Shown piece after piece: positions 19,907 to 29,153 of a DNA stretch of 63,671 nucleotides (position 1 is its first letter; each line of letters opens with the position of its first letter). A model generated the notes under the pieces. That model was not told the DNA's origin. It did not search any database and saw only the letters and a list, made by a program, of their open reading frames with translations. Location of the stretch: assembly GCA_947589015.1 (NCBI GenBank), contig CANPZF010000010.1, forward strand, positions 1-63,671, given 5' to 3'. The translations under genes and the position numbers were made by a program. Source of the stretch: an uncultured Clostridia bacterium. Lineage in GTDB: Bacteria > Bacillota > Clostridia > TANB77 > CAG-508.

Positions 19907-20605
19907 TTATACTCCTTTTTCTATGCTTTTTATAGCTTTTCTTATTTGTGATGCACTAGCATCTTTAAATATGTCTTCCACTATATATTCTAAAGAATCT
20001 TTATACTGCACACTTAATTTTTTGAATTTTATTTTTGCTACTCTTTGATTTTCTGCTAACACACTTAAATCTCCATTTTCTATAGGAAAATATATTCTAT
20101 ATTCATTCCATATAATTTTATATCCTAATGATAAATAATTTAAATAATCGTCTTCTTCTTTTACCATATCTTTTGAAAATAGTATTTTAGTTAACTCCAT
20201 TGGTTTTCTTAACCTGCTTAATATTTCTAACCCTTTTTTTAATGAGTACAAGTCAAATGCAGTTACAAAATAATTCTTTTCTGCATCATATAAACCAAAT
20301 CTTTCTAGCCTTTCTTCCGAATCTGCGTCTATCAAAGCTATATCATATGGTAATTCTTCATCAGTTTCTCCTGTATACTCTTTTATTTCTTCAATTGTAT
20401 TAAATCCAACTGCTACATCTATATCTTCAAAATCTGTCACATAAGATGTAGTAGGATTTATAACAGGTACAATATATTTTGCTTTTTGATTAATTGTTGA
20501 ATCTATAACAATAACTTTCTTTTTCATTACAGTTAAAATTTTTGCTATATTTATTATCATGTCAGTTTTGTCATAAACTCCTATAAATCCTACCTTTTTC
20601 ATCAT
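19907..20605 (-). CDS. Degenerate ParA-like protein of the pilus locus
   Basis: 232 residues. It has the beta-alpha start of a ParA fold (KKVGFIGVYDKTDMIINIAK) and an IALIDADSEER strand at the Walker B position, but the P-loop lacks the GKT lysine. It may be a non-catalytic partner of the adjacent ATPase. The two genes are separated by a single base. GGAAAGGAAG precedes the start. Confidence 0.62.
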   Translation of the reverse strand: MMKKVGFIGVYDKTDMIINIAKILTVMKKKVIVIDSTINQKAKYIVPVINPTTSYVTDFEDIDVAVGFNTIEEIKEYTGETDEELPYDIALIDADSEERLERFGLYDAEKNYFVTAFDLYSLKKGLEILSRLRKPMELTKILFSKDMVKEEDDYLNYLSLGYKIIWNEYRIYFPIENGDLSVLAENQRVAKIKFKKLSVQYKDSLEYIVEDIFKDASASQIRKAIKSIEKGV

Positions 20606-20623
20606 TACTTCCTTTCCTTTCTA

Positions 20624-21562
20624 CTATTCAACTGTTGTTCCTAAAGAATCTAAATACGTTTTTCTTGTTGTTTTTGTATTAGTAATACTTTCTTCCATTT
20701 TTGTCTCTACATTTGAATCTGCTGTTTCTCCTTCATCAGCTATTGTTTGATTTATTACATCATTTCTTTGGTTAACTTGTGTCCTATTTCCACTTGTATC
20801 TGTTGCATTGTATCTTGCCCATAAAGCATTTCTAGCCTCTTCTACTATATTTGGGTTTCCATTTATTAATGATAATACTTCTGCATTTACAGGATATGTT
20901 GGTGTAGCAGCTTCTTGCATTCCTGGTTCTACATATTTTGTAATATATAGTTTAGAACCTGGTTTCTTATATGCCTCTACTATAGCATTATTCATTGCTA
21001 ATGTTTCATCTTCAGTTAAGTTCATCCATACAGTATCTGTTGAATCTATTCCTCCAACTACTGGTATTTCTACTTTTTTCTTAGAAATTACTATATAATC
21101 TTGGCCTGATGGTAATGCCCATCTAACATCTACATAATCACCTGTTGTTAAATCTATTGGAAGAACAATCATATTATATTCTTGTTTTCTGATGTCCTTT
21201 CCAAATGTATCTTCTTCTGTATATATCATCTCTTTTGATAAAACAGTTCCAGGTGTTAAATTAATTTTAGCTATATTTTTTTCTCCTAAGTCTGAAGGTG
21301 TTAAATAATCTGTTGGGGCATTTTTGCTTGAAACTTGTGCTGTTTGTAAATCTATATCTGCTTTTAGTTCGTCACCTGATTTAATTGCATTTTTTAATAC
21401 ATATACTGTTGTCATTAATTTTGCTTCTTCTTGTTCAGCTTTTTTTATTTGCATTAATTGCATTACTAAAAACGCTATTGCAGCCCCTGTTACTATTAAT
21501 GTTAATAACATTCCTAATAAAAATGAATTTCTTGCTTTTCTTTGCATTGGGTTTGAAGCCAT
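20624..21562 (-). CDS. CpaB-like (SAF-domain) pilus assembly protein
   Basis: 312 residues from the ATG at 21562, chosen because GGGAGG lies seven bases upstream. A basic N-terminus is followed by one membrane helix (residues ~18-40) and a SAF-like domain (VYVLKNAIKSGDELKADI, ending in a start-of-domain LTPGTVLSKEMI), as in CpaB/RcpC proteins of Tad pili. A Thr/Asn-rich C-terminal tail follows. It is the first gene of the minus-strand pilus cluster; I cannot define the promoter in the ~145 bp upstream. Confidence 0.72.
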   Translation of the reverse strand: MASNPMQRKARNSFLLGMLLTLIVTGAAIAFLVMQLMQIKKAEQEEAKLMTTVYVLKNAIKSGDELKADIDLQTAQVSSKNAPTDYLTPSDLGEKNIAKINLTPGTVLSKEMIYTEEDTFGKDIRKQEYNMIVLPIDLTTGDYVDVRWALPSGQDYIVISKKKVEIPVVGGIDSTDTVWMNLTEDETLAMNNAIVEAYKKPGSKLYITKYVEPGMQEAATPTYPVNAEVLSLINGNPNIVEEARNALWARYNATDTSGNRTQVNQRNDVINQTIADEGETADSNVETKMEESITNTKTTRKTYLDSLGTTVE

Positions 21563-21707
21563 AACAATTTCCTCCCTTATTTTTATATTTTTATGCATTA
21601 TTCTACAAAATAACCATTTATTTTATTTTAACTCAACTATTGTGTAAAATCAATATTATTTATATTTGTAATTTAAATTTCATTTTGTTGTAATATTTTT
21701 GTAACAT

Positions 21708-22589
21708 TTATTCCAGATTTTTCATATATTTTTTAATTGCCTTTGCTACTCCTTCTTCATTATTTCCACATGTTATGTAATCTGCCACTTGTGTTATATT
21801 GGGAGTTGAACCTGACATTGCTATTCCTATTCCTGCATTTTCTATCATTTTTTTATCATTTATATTATCTCCAATAGCAATAACTTCATCTTTCTTTATA
21901 TTCATTTCATTCATTAAAAATTCAATTGCATTCCATTTGTCAACATTTGATGATGAAATTTCAGCATAGTGATATTGTATAGTTATTTCTTCAGTTCCTT
22001 GTTTTATAGTTTTTTTTGACATATGTAAAACATCTAATACTTCTATTTCTTTTATTTTTTTTATTTTTTTTATTATTGAATTAAAAATTATTTTGTTTTC
22101 TTCACAAATTGTAATTTTCAAAAATTTTTCTTCTTTCATACTTTTAACATAATCATACATGTTTTTGACAATACTAATACTAGTTTTTTCATTTTCTTGT
22201 TTTTTTAAATTTTCTTTATGATAATATAAAACATTGTATTTTAAAGCTTTAGTCAAAATCGTTTTGTCTGTGTATACATTATATATTATACTATTTTCTT
22301 CACATAGTTTGATAATTTCTAAAACTTTTGCTTTTGACATATATTTTTCATATATTGCTTTGTCTTTTTGAATATCGTAAACTACAGCTCCATTTCCTGC
22401 AATAAAATATTTCTTACTTTTTATCTCTTGCGCAATAGTTTTTATTGAATCTATTGGTCTTCCTGAGGCAATAACAATATCTATTCCTCGATTCATCGCT
22501 TCTTCTAAAACTTTTTTAGTTTCATTTGTTACAATTCCGCAGCTGTTTAATAAAGTTCCATCTAAATCAATTGCGACAATTTTATACAT
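21708..22589 (-). CDS. Cof-type HAD-IIB phosphatase
   Basis: 293 residues. HAD motif I is DLDGTLL at the N-terminus, motif II lies in IVIASGRP, and motif IV is GDNINDKKMI near residue 240 followed by GIAMSG. The C2B cap lies between. Members dephosphorylate sugar phosphates, FMN or PLP; the substrate is not predictable here. GAGGTG precedes the ATG. It is not clearly linked to the pilus cluster, which begins 965 bp away on the same strand. Confidence 0.88.
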   Translation of the reverse strand: MYKIVAIDLDGTLLNSCGIVTNETKKVLEEAMNRGIDIVIASGRPIDSIKTIAQEIKSKKYFIAGNGAVVYDIQKDKAIYEKYMSKAKVLEIIKLCEENSIIYNVYTDKTILTKALKYNVLYYHKENLKKQENEKTSISIVKNMYDYVKSMKEEKFLKITICEENKIIFNSIIKKIKKIKEIEVLDVLHMSKKTIKQGTEEITIQYHYAEISSSNVDKWNAIEFLMNEMNIKKDEVIAIGDNINDKKMIENAGIGIAMSGSTPNITQVADYITCGNNEEGVAKAIKKYMKNLE

Positions 22590-22761
22590 ATTTTTACACC
22601 TCTATTTGTATTATAGCCATTGTAAACCGTACTGTCAATATATTTTATTTAATTTTGTTTGGAAAAAATTGCTTGTTTATTTTTATTTCTTTTTGTCAAT
22701 CATAGTATTAGAAAAAGCATAAGTTTTTTCTTAGATGTAATATTACAGGAGGTGAAAAAAC

Positions 22762-22959
22762 ATGGCAAACAATTCAAATAAGAAATTAGTTCCAGAAGCT
22801 ATGAGTGCTTTAGATAAATTCAAATATGAAGTAGCTTCAGAAGTTGGAGTTACTTTAAAAGATGGATACAATGGTGATCTTTCTTCTAGAGATGCTGGTA
22901 GAATAGGTGGTAACATGGTTAGAAAAATGATTCAACAAGTTGAAAGCCAAATGAAATAG
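22762..22959 (+). CDS. Alpha/beta-type small acid-soluble spore protein
   Basis: 65 residues. The conserved GPR cleavage neighbourhood reads KYEVASEVGV and the DNA-binding C-terminal half contains RIGGNMVRKMI. These proteins coat spore DNA and are degraded by Gpr (encoded at 32954) on germination. AGGAGGTG lies eight bases before the ATG. A CATAGTA at about 22700 could be the -10 of a forespore (sigma-G type) promoter, but this is weak. Confidence 0.95.
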   Translation: MANNSNKKLVPEAMSALDKFKYEVASEVGVTLKDGYNGDLSSRDAGRIGGNMVRKMIQQVESQMK

Positions 22960-23035
22960 TTTTTCTAGTATAGTTTTTATTCTATAGTTATTGCAGGAAG
23001 TTAAATTTTGTTTTTATTTATTTTAATTTTAAAAT

Positions 23036-23071
23036 ACATAAAGGCAGGATTTGATTTCCTGCCTTTTATGT
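23036..23071. terminator. Bidirectional terminator between the SASP gene and hpf
   Basis: ACATAAAGGCAGGA and TCCTGCCTTTTATGT pair, with A/T-rich flanks on both sides. The flanking genes converge here. Confidence 0.88.
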
Positions 23072-23087
23072 AATTAAATTGTATTTT

Positions 23088-23615
23088 TTATTTTTCTGGT
23101 TCTATTAAACCATAATTTTTTCCATCTTTTAATTTATGTATAACATTTACTTTGCCTGTATCTACATTAATAAATGTTAGAAAATTATGTGTAGGTACTT
23201 CTTGCAATTTAAGTACAGCATCTTCTGGAGTAATTGGTTTTATTTCATAATATGATGTTTTTAAAATCTCATTTACTATTTCTGTTTGATTTGGATTATT
23301 TACTTCCATACTTTTTAAAGATGCATCTTTCATCATCTTTTCTTTTTTAGTTTTTGATTTTCTAATTTGTCCTTCTAAAATATCTATATCTTTATCAATA
23401 GATGCATACAAATCTTTATCTTCTGTTACAGCTCTATATTTTTCTCCGTTTGCAAATACGTATATTTCAGCTATTTGTGCGTTCTTTTCTGTTCTTAATG
23501 TTACATCTGCTTCTGCATTTTCAAAGTATTTATCTACTCTATCTAACTTTTTTTCAACATATTCGCTGATTGCTTCTGTTACCTTTAGTTCCTTTCCATT
23601 TATTTTTATTTTCAT
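23088..23615 (-). CDS. hpf: Ribosome hibernation promoting factor, long form
   Basis: 175 residues. An N-terminal RaiA/YfiA domain (~1-95, KINGKELKVTEAISEYVEK) and the C-terminal dimerisation domain (~120-175, EIKPITPEDAVLKLQ, then FLTFINVDTGKVNVI) identify the long form that dimerises 70S ribosomes in stationary phase. AAAGGAG precedes the start. Confidence 0.95.
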   Translation of the reverse strand: MKIKINGKELKVTEAISEYVEKKLDRVDKYFENAEADVTLRTEKNAQIAEIYVFANGEKYRAVTEDKDLYASIDKDIDILEGQIRKSKTKKEKMMKDASLKSMEVNNPNQTEIVNEILKTSYYEIKPITPEDAVLKLQEVPTHNFLTFINVDTGKVNVIHKLKDGKNYGLIEPEK

Positions 23616-23700
23616 AAAAATCGCTCCTTTCCTCTTTATTGTTTTTTATGACACGTTCTCATTATATACATTATTCAAATTTTTTTCAACTATTTTCTAC

Positions 23701-23943
23701 ATTTAAGTCTCGGTATTTTTATAACTTTGGCACTTCTTGCTTTTTATTCTACAATACTACAGCATATAGTATATATATTAGTTGATAAATCAATGCTTGA
23801 TTGAAATGAAAAATAGAAATTCTTATTTACAAAATTGAGGGAGGTTCACGGAAAAAGGATTATTAATATATATACTATATGCTGCAGTATTGTAGAATAA
23901 AAAGCAAGAAGTGCCAAAGTTCAAAAATATCGAAACTTAAATT
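23701..23943. mobile_element. Long-palindrome element family C, short copy
   Basis: The two ends are inverted copies (ATTTAAGTCTCGGTATTTTT against the complement at 23943, then CTTTGGCACTTCTTGC and TATTCTACAATACT). The interior has GTTGATAAATCAATGCTTG and GAGGGAGGTTCACGG without a matching partner, so it looks like an internally deleted version of the 40349 element. It fills the 338-bp gap between hpf and recO. No ORF. Confidence 0.72.
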
Positions 23944-23953
23944 TTTTACATTA

Positions 23954-24682
23954 TTAAAAAATATCCTCTATTTTATATTCTTTTTCTAATTTTTCATTAA
24001 AATACAATTTTGTAATTAACTTAAATTCTTCTAATGCTTCATCTTTTAAGTTAAACATAAAAATTTTTTTAGGTTGTGCAATCACTGTGTACTTAATTGC
24101 ATTCATTGTGCTTTCACACATATATATACTAGACTTATCTATTTTTCCACATTGTTCACATTTAAATCCATTGTCTTTAATACTAAAATAATTTATTCTT
24201 TCTCTCTCATTACAATTTACACATTTATTTATATTAGGTGTAAAACCTAATAAACACAACAATCTTAATTTAAAAATACCTATTACTAATTCTAAGTTTT
24301 TATCAGTTTCAGATATAGTATATAAAGTATTTAACATTAATTGTAAAATTCGATAACAATTTTGATTTTCTGTTGTAACGTCTTGAATAATTTTATTTAT
24401 ATGTACAGCATATTTCAGCTTTTCTAAATCTGTCCTAATATTATAAAATACCTCTATAGTTTCTATAGAATTAATATGGTAAGTATTAGTTCCTTTATAC
24501 ATCATATATTCCCCAAAGCAAAACATTTGTGTTCCTGCTAAAAGAGCACTTTTAGGTCTTCGTGCTCCTTTAGCTACACAAGAAATTTTACCTATTCCAG
24601 GAGTTAATATCGTAAGCATTTTGTCAAAATCTCCTAAATTGCTTTCTGATAATACTATTCCATTCATTTTTACGTTTGACAT
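23954..24682 (-). CDS. recO: DNA repair protein RecO
   Basis: 242 residues. An N-terminal OB fold (MNGIVLSESNLGDFDKML, GKISCVAKGARRP) is followed by a helical domain with a zinc site (CVNCNERER and KCEQCG). RecO loads RecA onto SSB-coated DNA in the RecFOR pathway. The order era, yqzL, recO matches Bacillus. GAGGAT precedes the ATG. Confidence 0.93.
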   Translation of the reverse strand: MSNVKMNGIVLSESNLGDFDKMLTILTPGIGKISCVAKGARRPKSALLAGTQMFCFGEYMMYKGTNTYHINSIETIEVFYNIRTDLEKLKYAVHINKIIQDVTTENQNCYRILQLMLNTLYTISETDKNLELVIGIFKLRLLCLLGFTPNINKCVNCNERERINYFSIKDNGFKCEQCGKIDKSSIYMCESTMNAIKYTVIAQPKKIFMFNLKDEALEEFKLITKLYFNEKLEKEYKIEDIF

Positions 24683-24705
24683 TTTAATATCCTCTATTTC
24701 TATTG

Positions 24706-24879
24706 CTAGTTATTATATCCATTTTTATTTTTTAAATCTGTTTGTTCTTGTAAACTCATATTTGTTATTTCTTGAATCTGCTTTATATCTTTTTCAATAT
24801 TTTCTATTTCTTTGAATTCTAAAAAAGCATTTATATCTCCTGTATTTTTAAAGGCCTCCCATGCTATTTTCTTTATCAT
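24706..24879 (-). CDS. YqzL-like small protein
   Basis: 57 residues from the ATG at 24879, which has GGAAGTG upstream; the longer frame from 24927 has no such site. MIKKIAWEAFKNTGDINAFL matches the short YqzL-type proteins encoded between era and recO in Firmicutes. The function is unknown. Here the conserved tryptophan-containing N-terminus is followed by a longer, Gln/Lys-rich helical tail. Confidence 0.75.
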   Translation of the reverse strand: MIKKIAWEAFKNTGDINAFLEFKEIENIEKDIKQIQEITNMSLQEQTDLKNKNGYNN

Positions 24880-24990
24880 AAGCTCACTTCCTATCTTTGA
24901 TAAATGAATTATTATTTTATATTTCATTTACATTTTTAAAGTTTTACCTTTAATGTTATCATTTGCATTTTTTTATTAGTTTATACACTT

Positions 24991-25896
24991 TTACTTTGGT
25001 AACTTAAATCTATTTACAATTACATCATTGTCAATCCAATCTTCTTTTACTTTTACCCATGTTTTTAAATTTATTTTTACTCCAAAATTTTTTTCCATAT
25101 CTATTCTTGCTAATTTTCCTATTTGTTTTAGCATTTCTCCATTTTTTCCTATAATTATTCCTTTATGAGATTCTTTTAAGCAATATATTGTTGCTTCAAT
25201 ATCATAAATATTTTGTTTATTTTTATCTTTTCTTTGCTTCATTTTTTCTACTTCAACTAAAATTCCATGCGGTACTTCATCTCTTAGTAATTTTAGTGCT
25301 TTTTCTCTAATAATCTCTTCTGCTAATTGTCTCATTGTCTGATCAGTATATTCCTCTATATCGTAATATGCAGGTCCTTCTTTTAGATTTTTTTCTATTT
25401 CATTTAAAACTTCTTCTTTGTATTTTTCTTTTATTGCAGATATTGGAATTATTGCTTCAAATTCATATTCTTTTCTATATAATTCTATTAAGGCTAATAA
25501 TTTTTCTTTTTGAACTAAATCTATTTTATTTATAATTAGTATTGTTTTTTTATTAGCCTCCTTTATCTTGTCTAGAATAATTTTATCTCCTTTGCCTATT
25601 TCTTTACTATCTGCCTCAATTAGAAACAATATTATATCTGCATCTGGTATACTCAAAAAAGATGTTTCTACCATTGTTTTATTTAATTTTGTTTTTGGTT
25701 TGTGTATCCCTGGAGTGTCTGTAAAAATAATCTGAGAATTTTCTCTATTAACAATTCCTTTAATTGCGTTTCTAGTTGTTTGTACTTTGTTTGCAATAGC
25801 AGCTACTTTTTCTCCTACTAATAAATTTAATAATGTAGATTTTCCTACATTTGTTCTTCCTATTATTGTTACAAATCCTGATTTAAAATTTGCCAT
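24991..25896 (-). CDS. era: GTPase Era
   Basis: 301 residues from the ATG at 25896 (MANFKSGF; AAAGGA upstream). The G domain has IIGRTNVGKST, the effector region TTRNAIKG, DTPGIHKP and NKID, and a C-terminal KH domain contains HKGIIIGKNGEMLKQIG. It binds 16S rRNA during 30S maturation. It is first in the era-yqzL-recO group. Confidence 0.96.
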   Translation of the reverse strand: MANFKSGFVTIIGRTNVGKSTLLNLLVGEKVAAIANKVQTTRNAIKGIVNRENSQIIFTDTPGIHKPKTKLNKTMVETSFLSIPDADIILFLIEADSKEIGKGDKIILDKIKEANKKTILIINKIDLVQKEKLLALIELYRKEYEFEAIIPISAIKEKYKEEVLNEIEKNLKEGPAYYDIEEYTDQTMRQLAEEIIREKALKLLRDEVPHGILVEVEKMKQRKDKNKQNIYDIEATIYCLKESHKGIIIGKNGEMLKQIGKLARIDMEKNFGVKINLKTWVKVKEDWIDNDVIVNRFKLPK

Positions 25897-26006
25897 TTTT
25901 ATTTTTCCTTTCTTTGTGCTTTTTATATTATACACTATTTCTTTGCTAAATTTGTAGAATTTAATAAATTTTTTTAATTTTTTATTTTATAAAAATTATA
26001 TAAAAA

Positions 26007-26037
26007 AAGATTGCACATAATGCAATCTTCTTTTTAA
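26007..26037 (-). terminator. Terminator of the glycosyltransferase gene
   Basis: On the minus strand AAGATTGCATTATGTGCAATCTT is followed by a T7 run. Confidence 0.85.
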
Positions 26038-27326
26038 GCATAAGCTTGACGTTTCTTAAAGTTAAGCAAGTTCGTAATTTCATTTTCTGCATTTCTATTT
26101 TTCTTCGCTTTTCTAGCTTTTTCTTGTTCAATTTCTCTTTTTTGTTTTTCAGCCATAGATTGGCAAATTGCTTTTTGATAAGTAAAATGCGTATCTTGTG
26201 CTATCTTACTCCAATTATATTCATTTCTAACTTTATTTTTAGCTCTTTTGGTAATTTCAGAACATAACTTATAATCATATAATAATTCTAGTATAGAGTC
26301 AGCTATTGAATTTGGGTTTCCCGCATAACTTTTCATTCCATTTTCTCTATGTTGTACTATTTCATTTAATCCTCCAATGTCTGATACTACTATTGGATTT
26401 TCAGATAACATTGCTTCTAATGCTACTATTCCAAAAGGTTCATATGTACTTGGAAATACTGCTATATCTGCACATTTGTACATTCTTTGTACATCTTTAC
26501 CATTTAAATATCCTGCAAAATATACTTTATTTGAAATTCCCATTGCATCTACTTGTGCTCTTAATTCGTCTATCATTCCACCTTTTCCACAAATAACCAA
26601 CTTAGAATCATGATATCCATTTAATATTTTAGGCATTGCTGCTATTAAATGTTGTATTCCTTTTTCATATACTAGTCTTCCCATGAATAGTATTATTTTC
26701 TCATTATCCATTGCAAATCTTCTTCTAAAGCTATAATCTCTTTCTATTCCATTAAATAAATTTAAATTAACCCCATTTGGTACTACATTTATTTTTTCAT
26801 ATGGTAAGCCAAATAGTCTTTGAAGCTCACCTTTCATATAATTGCTATTTACAACTACTTCTGATGCTTCATATGTTAACATCCACTCTGTATCATTGAT
26901 GTATCTTTGTTGTTCATCATGTATTCCACTATTTCTTCCTGCTTCTGTAGCATGAATTGTAGCTACTATTGGTATATTATATGAATTTTTTAAAGTTTTT
27001 GCTGCATATGCAACTAACCAATCATGTGCATGTATTACATCAAATTTTCCTTCTTCTGCTATTATTTCACTTGCTTTTGCTACTAAATTAAAGTTTAACT
27101 GCATTATCCAATCTATAAAATTATTAGGATTTATCATATAATTGTCTACACGATAAACTTTTACACCCTTATCATCCTCAAAATATGGTACATCACCATC
27201 TCTATATGTTACTACTGTAACATCATGCCCATCTTTTATTAGTGTTCTAGATAAATCATATACTACCCTTGCTATTCCTCCTACTACTCTTGGTGGATAT
27301 TCCCATGTTAACATCAATATTTTCAT
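26034..27326 (-). CDS. GT4-family glycosyltransferase, probable glycogen synthase
   Basis: 430 residues from the ATG at 27326 (AAAGGAAG upstream). The N-terminal GT-B domain begins MKILMLTWEYPPRVVGGIAR, typical of glycogen/starch synthase-like GT4 enzymes, and the C-terminal domain has FMGRLVYEKGIQHL and the donor-binding PSTYEPFGIVALEAM (E-x7-E). The C-terminal ~35 residues are charged and coiled. The genome also carries a GH57 branching-type enzyme (30223) and an alpha-amylase (48615), so an alpha-glucan storage role is a reasonable inference. It is not cotranscribed with them. Confidence 0.8.
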   Translation of the reverse strand: MKILMLTWEYPPRVVGGIARVVYDLSRTLIKDGHDVTVVTYRDGDVPYFEDDKGVKVYRVDNYMINPNNFIDWIMQLNFNLVAKASEIIAEEGKFDVIHAHDWLVAYAAKTLKNSYNIPIVATIHATEAGRNSGIHDEQQRYINDTEWMLTYEASEVVVNSNYMKGELQRLFGLPYEKINVVPNGVNLNLFNGIERDYSFRRRFAMDNEKIILFMGRLVYEKGIQHLIAAMPKILNGYHDSKLVICGKGGMIDELRAQVDAMGISNKVYFAGYLNGKDVQRMYKCADIAVFPSTYEPFGIVALEAMLSENPIVVSDIGGLNEIVQHRENGMKSYAGNPNSIADSILELLYDYKLCSEITKRAKNKVRNEYNWSKIAQDTHFTYQKAICQSMAEKQKREIEQEKARKAKKNRNAENEITNLLNFKKRQAYA

Positions 27327-27495
27327 TGATATACTTCCTTTCTTTCTTGTTTTCTTTCGTTTTACATTTCTTAGCACAATTCATCTTTGTATATTTTATA
27401 CAATTTTTTTACAAATGTAAACATTTTTTTTGTATTTTTTTATATTTTTTATTTTTTAATTTTTATTAGTCAACAATTCTATACACATAATTTCA

Positions 27496-27590
27496 GAAAA
27501 TGCCTATATATTAATATTTAGCAGTCAAGACCATGATTGTTATGCCCTAGTTATGTTTTGACAAAAAATATTAATATATAGGCATCTTCA
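27496..27590. mobile_element. MITE family B, divergent copy 2
   Basis: The stem reads TGCCTATATATTAATA and TATTAATATATAGGCA. Compared with copies 1 and 3 (TGCTTATATA...TATATAAGCA) both sides have changed together, which preserves pairing. The loop keeps GCAGTCAAGACC and ATGTTTTGAC. The outer terminal repeats are missing. It lies in the 356-bp gap between the GT4 gene and rpmA; the remainder of the gap is AT-rich and carries the rpmA terminator. Confidence 0.7.
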
Positions 27591-27630
27591 ATAATTCATA
27601 TGAATTATTATTCATAATTTATATATAGTA

Positions 27631-27677
27631 AAAAAAGATTTTAATATTTCCAAAATGGATATATTAAAATCTTTTTT
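27631..27677 (-). terminator. Terminator of the rplU-rpmA transcript
   Basis: AAAAAAGATTTTAATAT pairs with ATATTAAAATCTTTTTT. It lies just past the rpmA stop codon. Confidence 0.85.
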
Positions 27678-27682
27678 ATGAT

Positions 27683-27946
27683 TTATTTAGACTCTACTGG
27701 ATAAACACTTACTTGTTTTTTATCTCTGCCTTTTCTTTCAAATTTTACATTTCCATCTATTAATGCAAATAGAGTATCATCGCTACCTTTGCCAACATTA
27801 ACTCCTGGATGTACCTTTGTTCCTCTTTGTCTTACTAAAATGTTTCCAGCTAAAACAAACTGACCATCTGCTCTTTTTACACCAAGACGTTTAGATTCAC
27901 TCTCTCTGCCGTTATGGCTACTACCTTGACCTTTTTTATGAGCCAT
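27683..27946 (-). CDS. rpmA: 50S ribosomal protein L27
   Basis: 87 residues starting [16 protein letters not shown] at 27946 (AAAGGAGTG upstream). The N-terminus directly begins with the mature form: the short leader ending in FF-A/S that most Firmicutes L27 carry and that Prp protease removes is absent, and no prp gene lies between rplU and rpmA (only ~50 bp separate them). Confidence 0.96.
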   Translation of the reverse strand: MAHKKGQGSSHNGRESESKRLGVKRADGQFVLAGNILVRQRGTKVHPGVNVGKGSDDTLFALIDGNVKFERKGRDKKQVSVYPVESK

Positions 27947-27998
27947 TTTTTTCACTCCTTTCGGTTTCTTGTTTTTTATATCTCTTAATTTCTAAAAA

Positions 27999-28388
27999 CT
28001 ATGCTTTTACAGTTTCTTTTTTTGCAGTACCATTTTTTGATACTGATTCTTTAGCTGTTGTTTCAGCTTTTTTTGTTGCTGTTTTTATTGATGTAATTTC
28101 TACTTTAGTATATGGTTGTCTATGTCCTTGTTTTCTCCTATAGTTTTTCTTAGCTTTCATCTTGAAAACAATGATTTTCTTTGCTTTACCATGAGAAACT
28201 ACTTTTCCTTCAACTTTAACTCCATTTACATAAGGATTTCCTATTTGTACTTTTCCTTCTTCTGAAACTAATACTACATTTTCAAAAGTAACGCTTTTAC
28301 CTTCTTCTGCATTTAGTTTTTCAAAAAATACAACATCTCCTTCTGCTACTTTATATTGCTTTCCACAGCTTTCAATTATTGCGTACAT
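27999..28388 (-). CDS. rplU: 50S ribosomal protein L21
   Basis: 129 residues. [18 protein letters not shown] opens the protein and [17 protein letters not shown] marks the rRNA-binding core, after which a Lys/Thr/Ala-rich tail of ~28 residues exceeds the usual length. AAGGGAGGTG precedes the ATG. It is first in the rplU-rpmA transcript and is preceded by a structured leader and a strong promoter. Confidence 0.96.
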   Translation of the reverse strand: MYAIIESCGKQYKVAEGDVVFFEKLNAEEGKSVTFENVVLVSEEGKVQIGNPYVNGVKVEGKVVSHGKAKKIIVFKMKAKKNYRRKQGHRQPYTKVEITSIKTATKKAETTAKESVSKNGTAKKETVKA

Positions 28389-28399
28389 TTAAAATGCAC

Positions 28400-28490
28400 C
28401 TCCCTTATATGTATACTCGCTAATCCTTAATAAAAGGTAACTAAATTTGATTAGTATTTTCTAACCTTGACTAAGCGGATTACAGTTTGA
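28400..28490 (-). ncRNA. Probable L21 leader RNA upstream of rplU
   Basis: The ~90-nt 5' UTR can fold: TAATCC pairs with GGATTA as an outer stem, AAGGT with ACCTT inside it, and TTAG with CTAA at the tip; the segment GCGAGTATAC follows, close to the ribosome site. Low-GC Gram-positives are known to have an L21 autoregulatory leader at this position. I cannot run a covariance search, so the family name is by position and fold. Confidence 0.6.
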
Positions 28491-28491
28491 T

Positions 28492-28521
28492 ATTTTATCA
28501 TATATATGGTTGTTTTGTCAA
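28492..28521 (-). promoter_or_regulatory. Sigma-A promoter of rplU-rpmA
   Basis: On the minus strand TTGACA (28516-28521) and TAAAAT (28492-28497) are separated by 18 bases, with TG two bases before the -10. This places the transcript start at the beginning of the leader. Confidence 0.75.
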
Positions 28522-28961
28522 GAAATTTTAAAACTTTTTATGTCATTTATCAATAATTTTTTAATATTGTCTGGCAATAATACTAAGTTTTCTAAATTTT
28601 TTAATTCTATTATCTCTGGAATGTATTTTCCACTGTCTGCATAATTAGGATTACCTGTAAATTCTGGTCCATCTCCTGTTCCAAAATCACCGTCAATATA
28701 TTCACATAAAAAAAAGTATTCTTTTTGATTAAATTTCTCTGATTCCATTTCATACATTTTTTCTTTTACTTTTACATTTATTCCTAATTCTTCCTTTATT
28801 TCTCTAATAACACCTTCTTGTAATGTTTCGCCTTTTTCTAAGCCTCCTCCTGGAAATGTATAATATTCTTGATAATCTTGTCTTTTTTTTACTCCTATCC
28901 TATGCATTAATGCTATACCTCCATTAATTGGTATAATACCTGCAACACGAATTCTTTCCAT
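28518..28961 (-). CDS. Nudix hydrolase
   Basis: 147 residues from the ATG at 28961 (AGGAG nine bases upstream). The Nudix box is complete: GGGLEKGETLQEGV followed by REIKEELGI, around residues 38-60. Such enzymes hydrolyse nucleoside diphosphates linked to another moiety; the substrate cannot be inferred. Its 3' end overlaps the -35 region of the rplU promoter. Confidence 0.87.
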   Translation of the reverse strand: MERIRVAGIIPINGGIALMHRIGVKKRQDYQEYYTFPGGGLEKGETLQEGVIREIKEELGINVKVKEKMYEMESEKFNQKEYFFLCEYIDGDFGTGDGPEFTGNPNYADSGKYIPEIIELKNLENLVLLPDNIKKLLINDIKSFKIS

Positions 28962-29153
28962 AAATATCATCTCCTATTTTTCTTATTCTACTATATATTT
29001 TCCTGTATTTCAAGCTTAATGTAAATTTAAATATCAATCATTTCTCTATTAGTAACAAAAACTTTTATAAATTTATCTTTTTCACTTGAATTTATTTTCT
29101 ATTTAGTATAATATATTATATAAATAAACAGAGATTACATAGGAGGATTTACA

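Noticed and set aside
22690..22760. Firm sigma-G promoter for the SASP gene
   Set aside because: A CATAGTA is present but no convincing -35 lies at the right distance, so it is mentioned only as a weak possibility.
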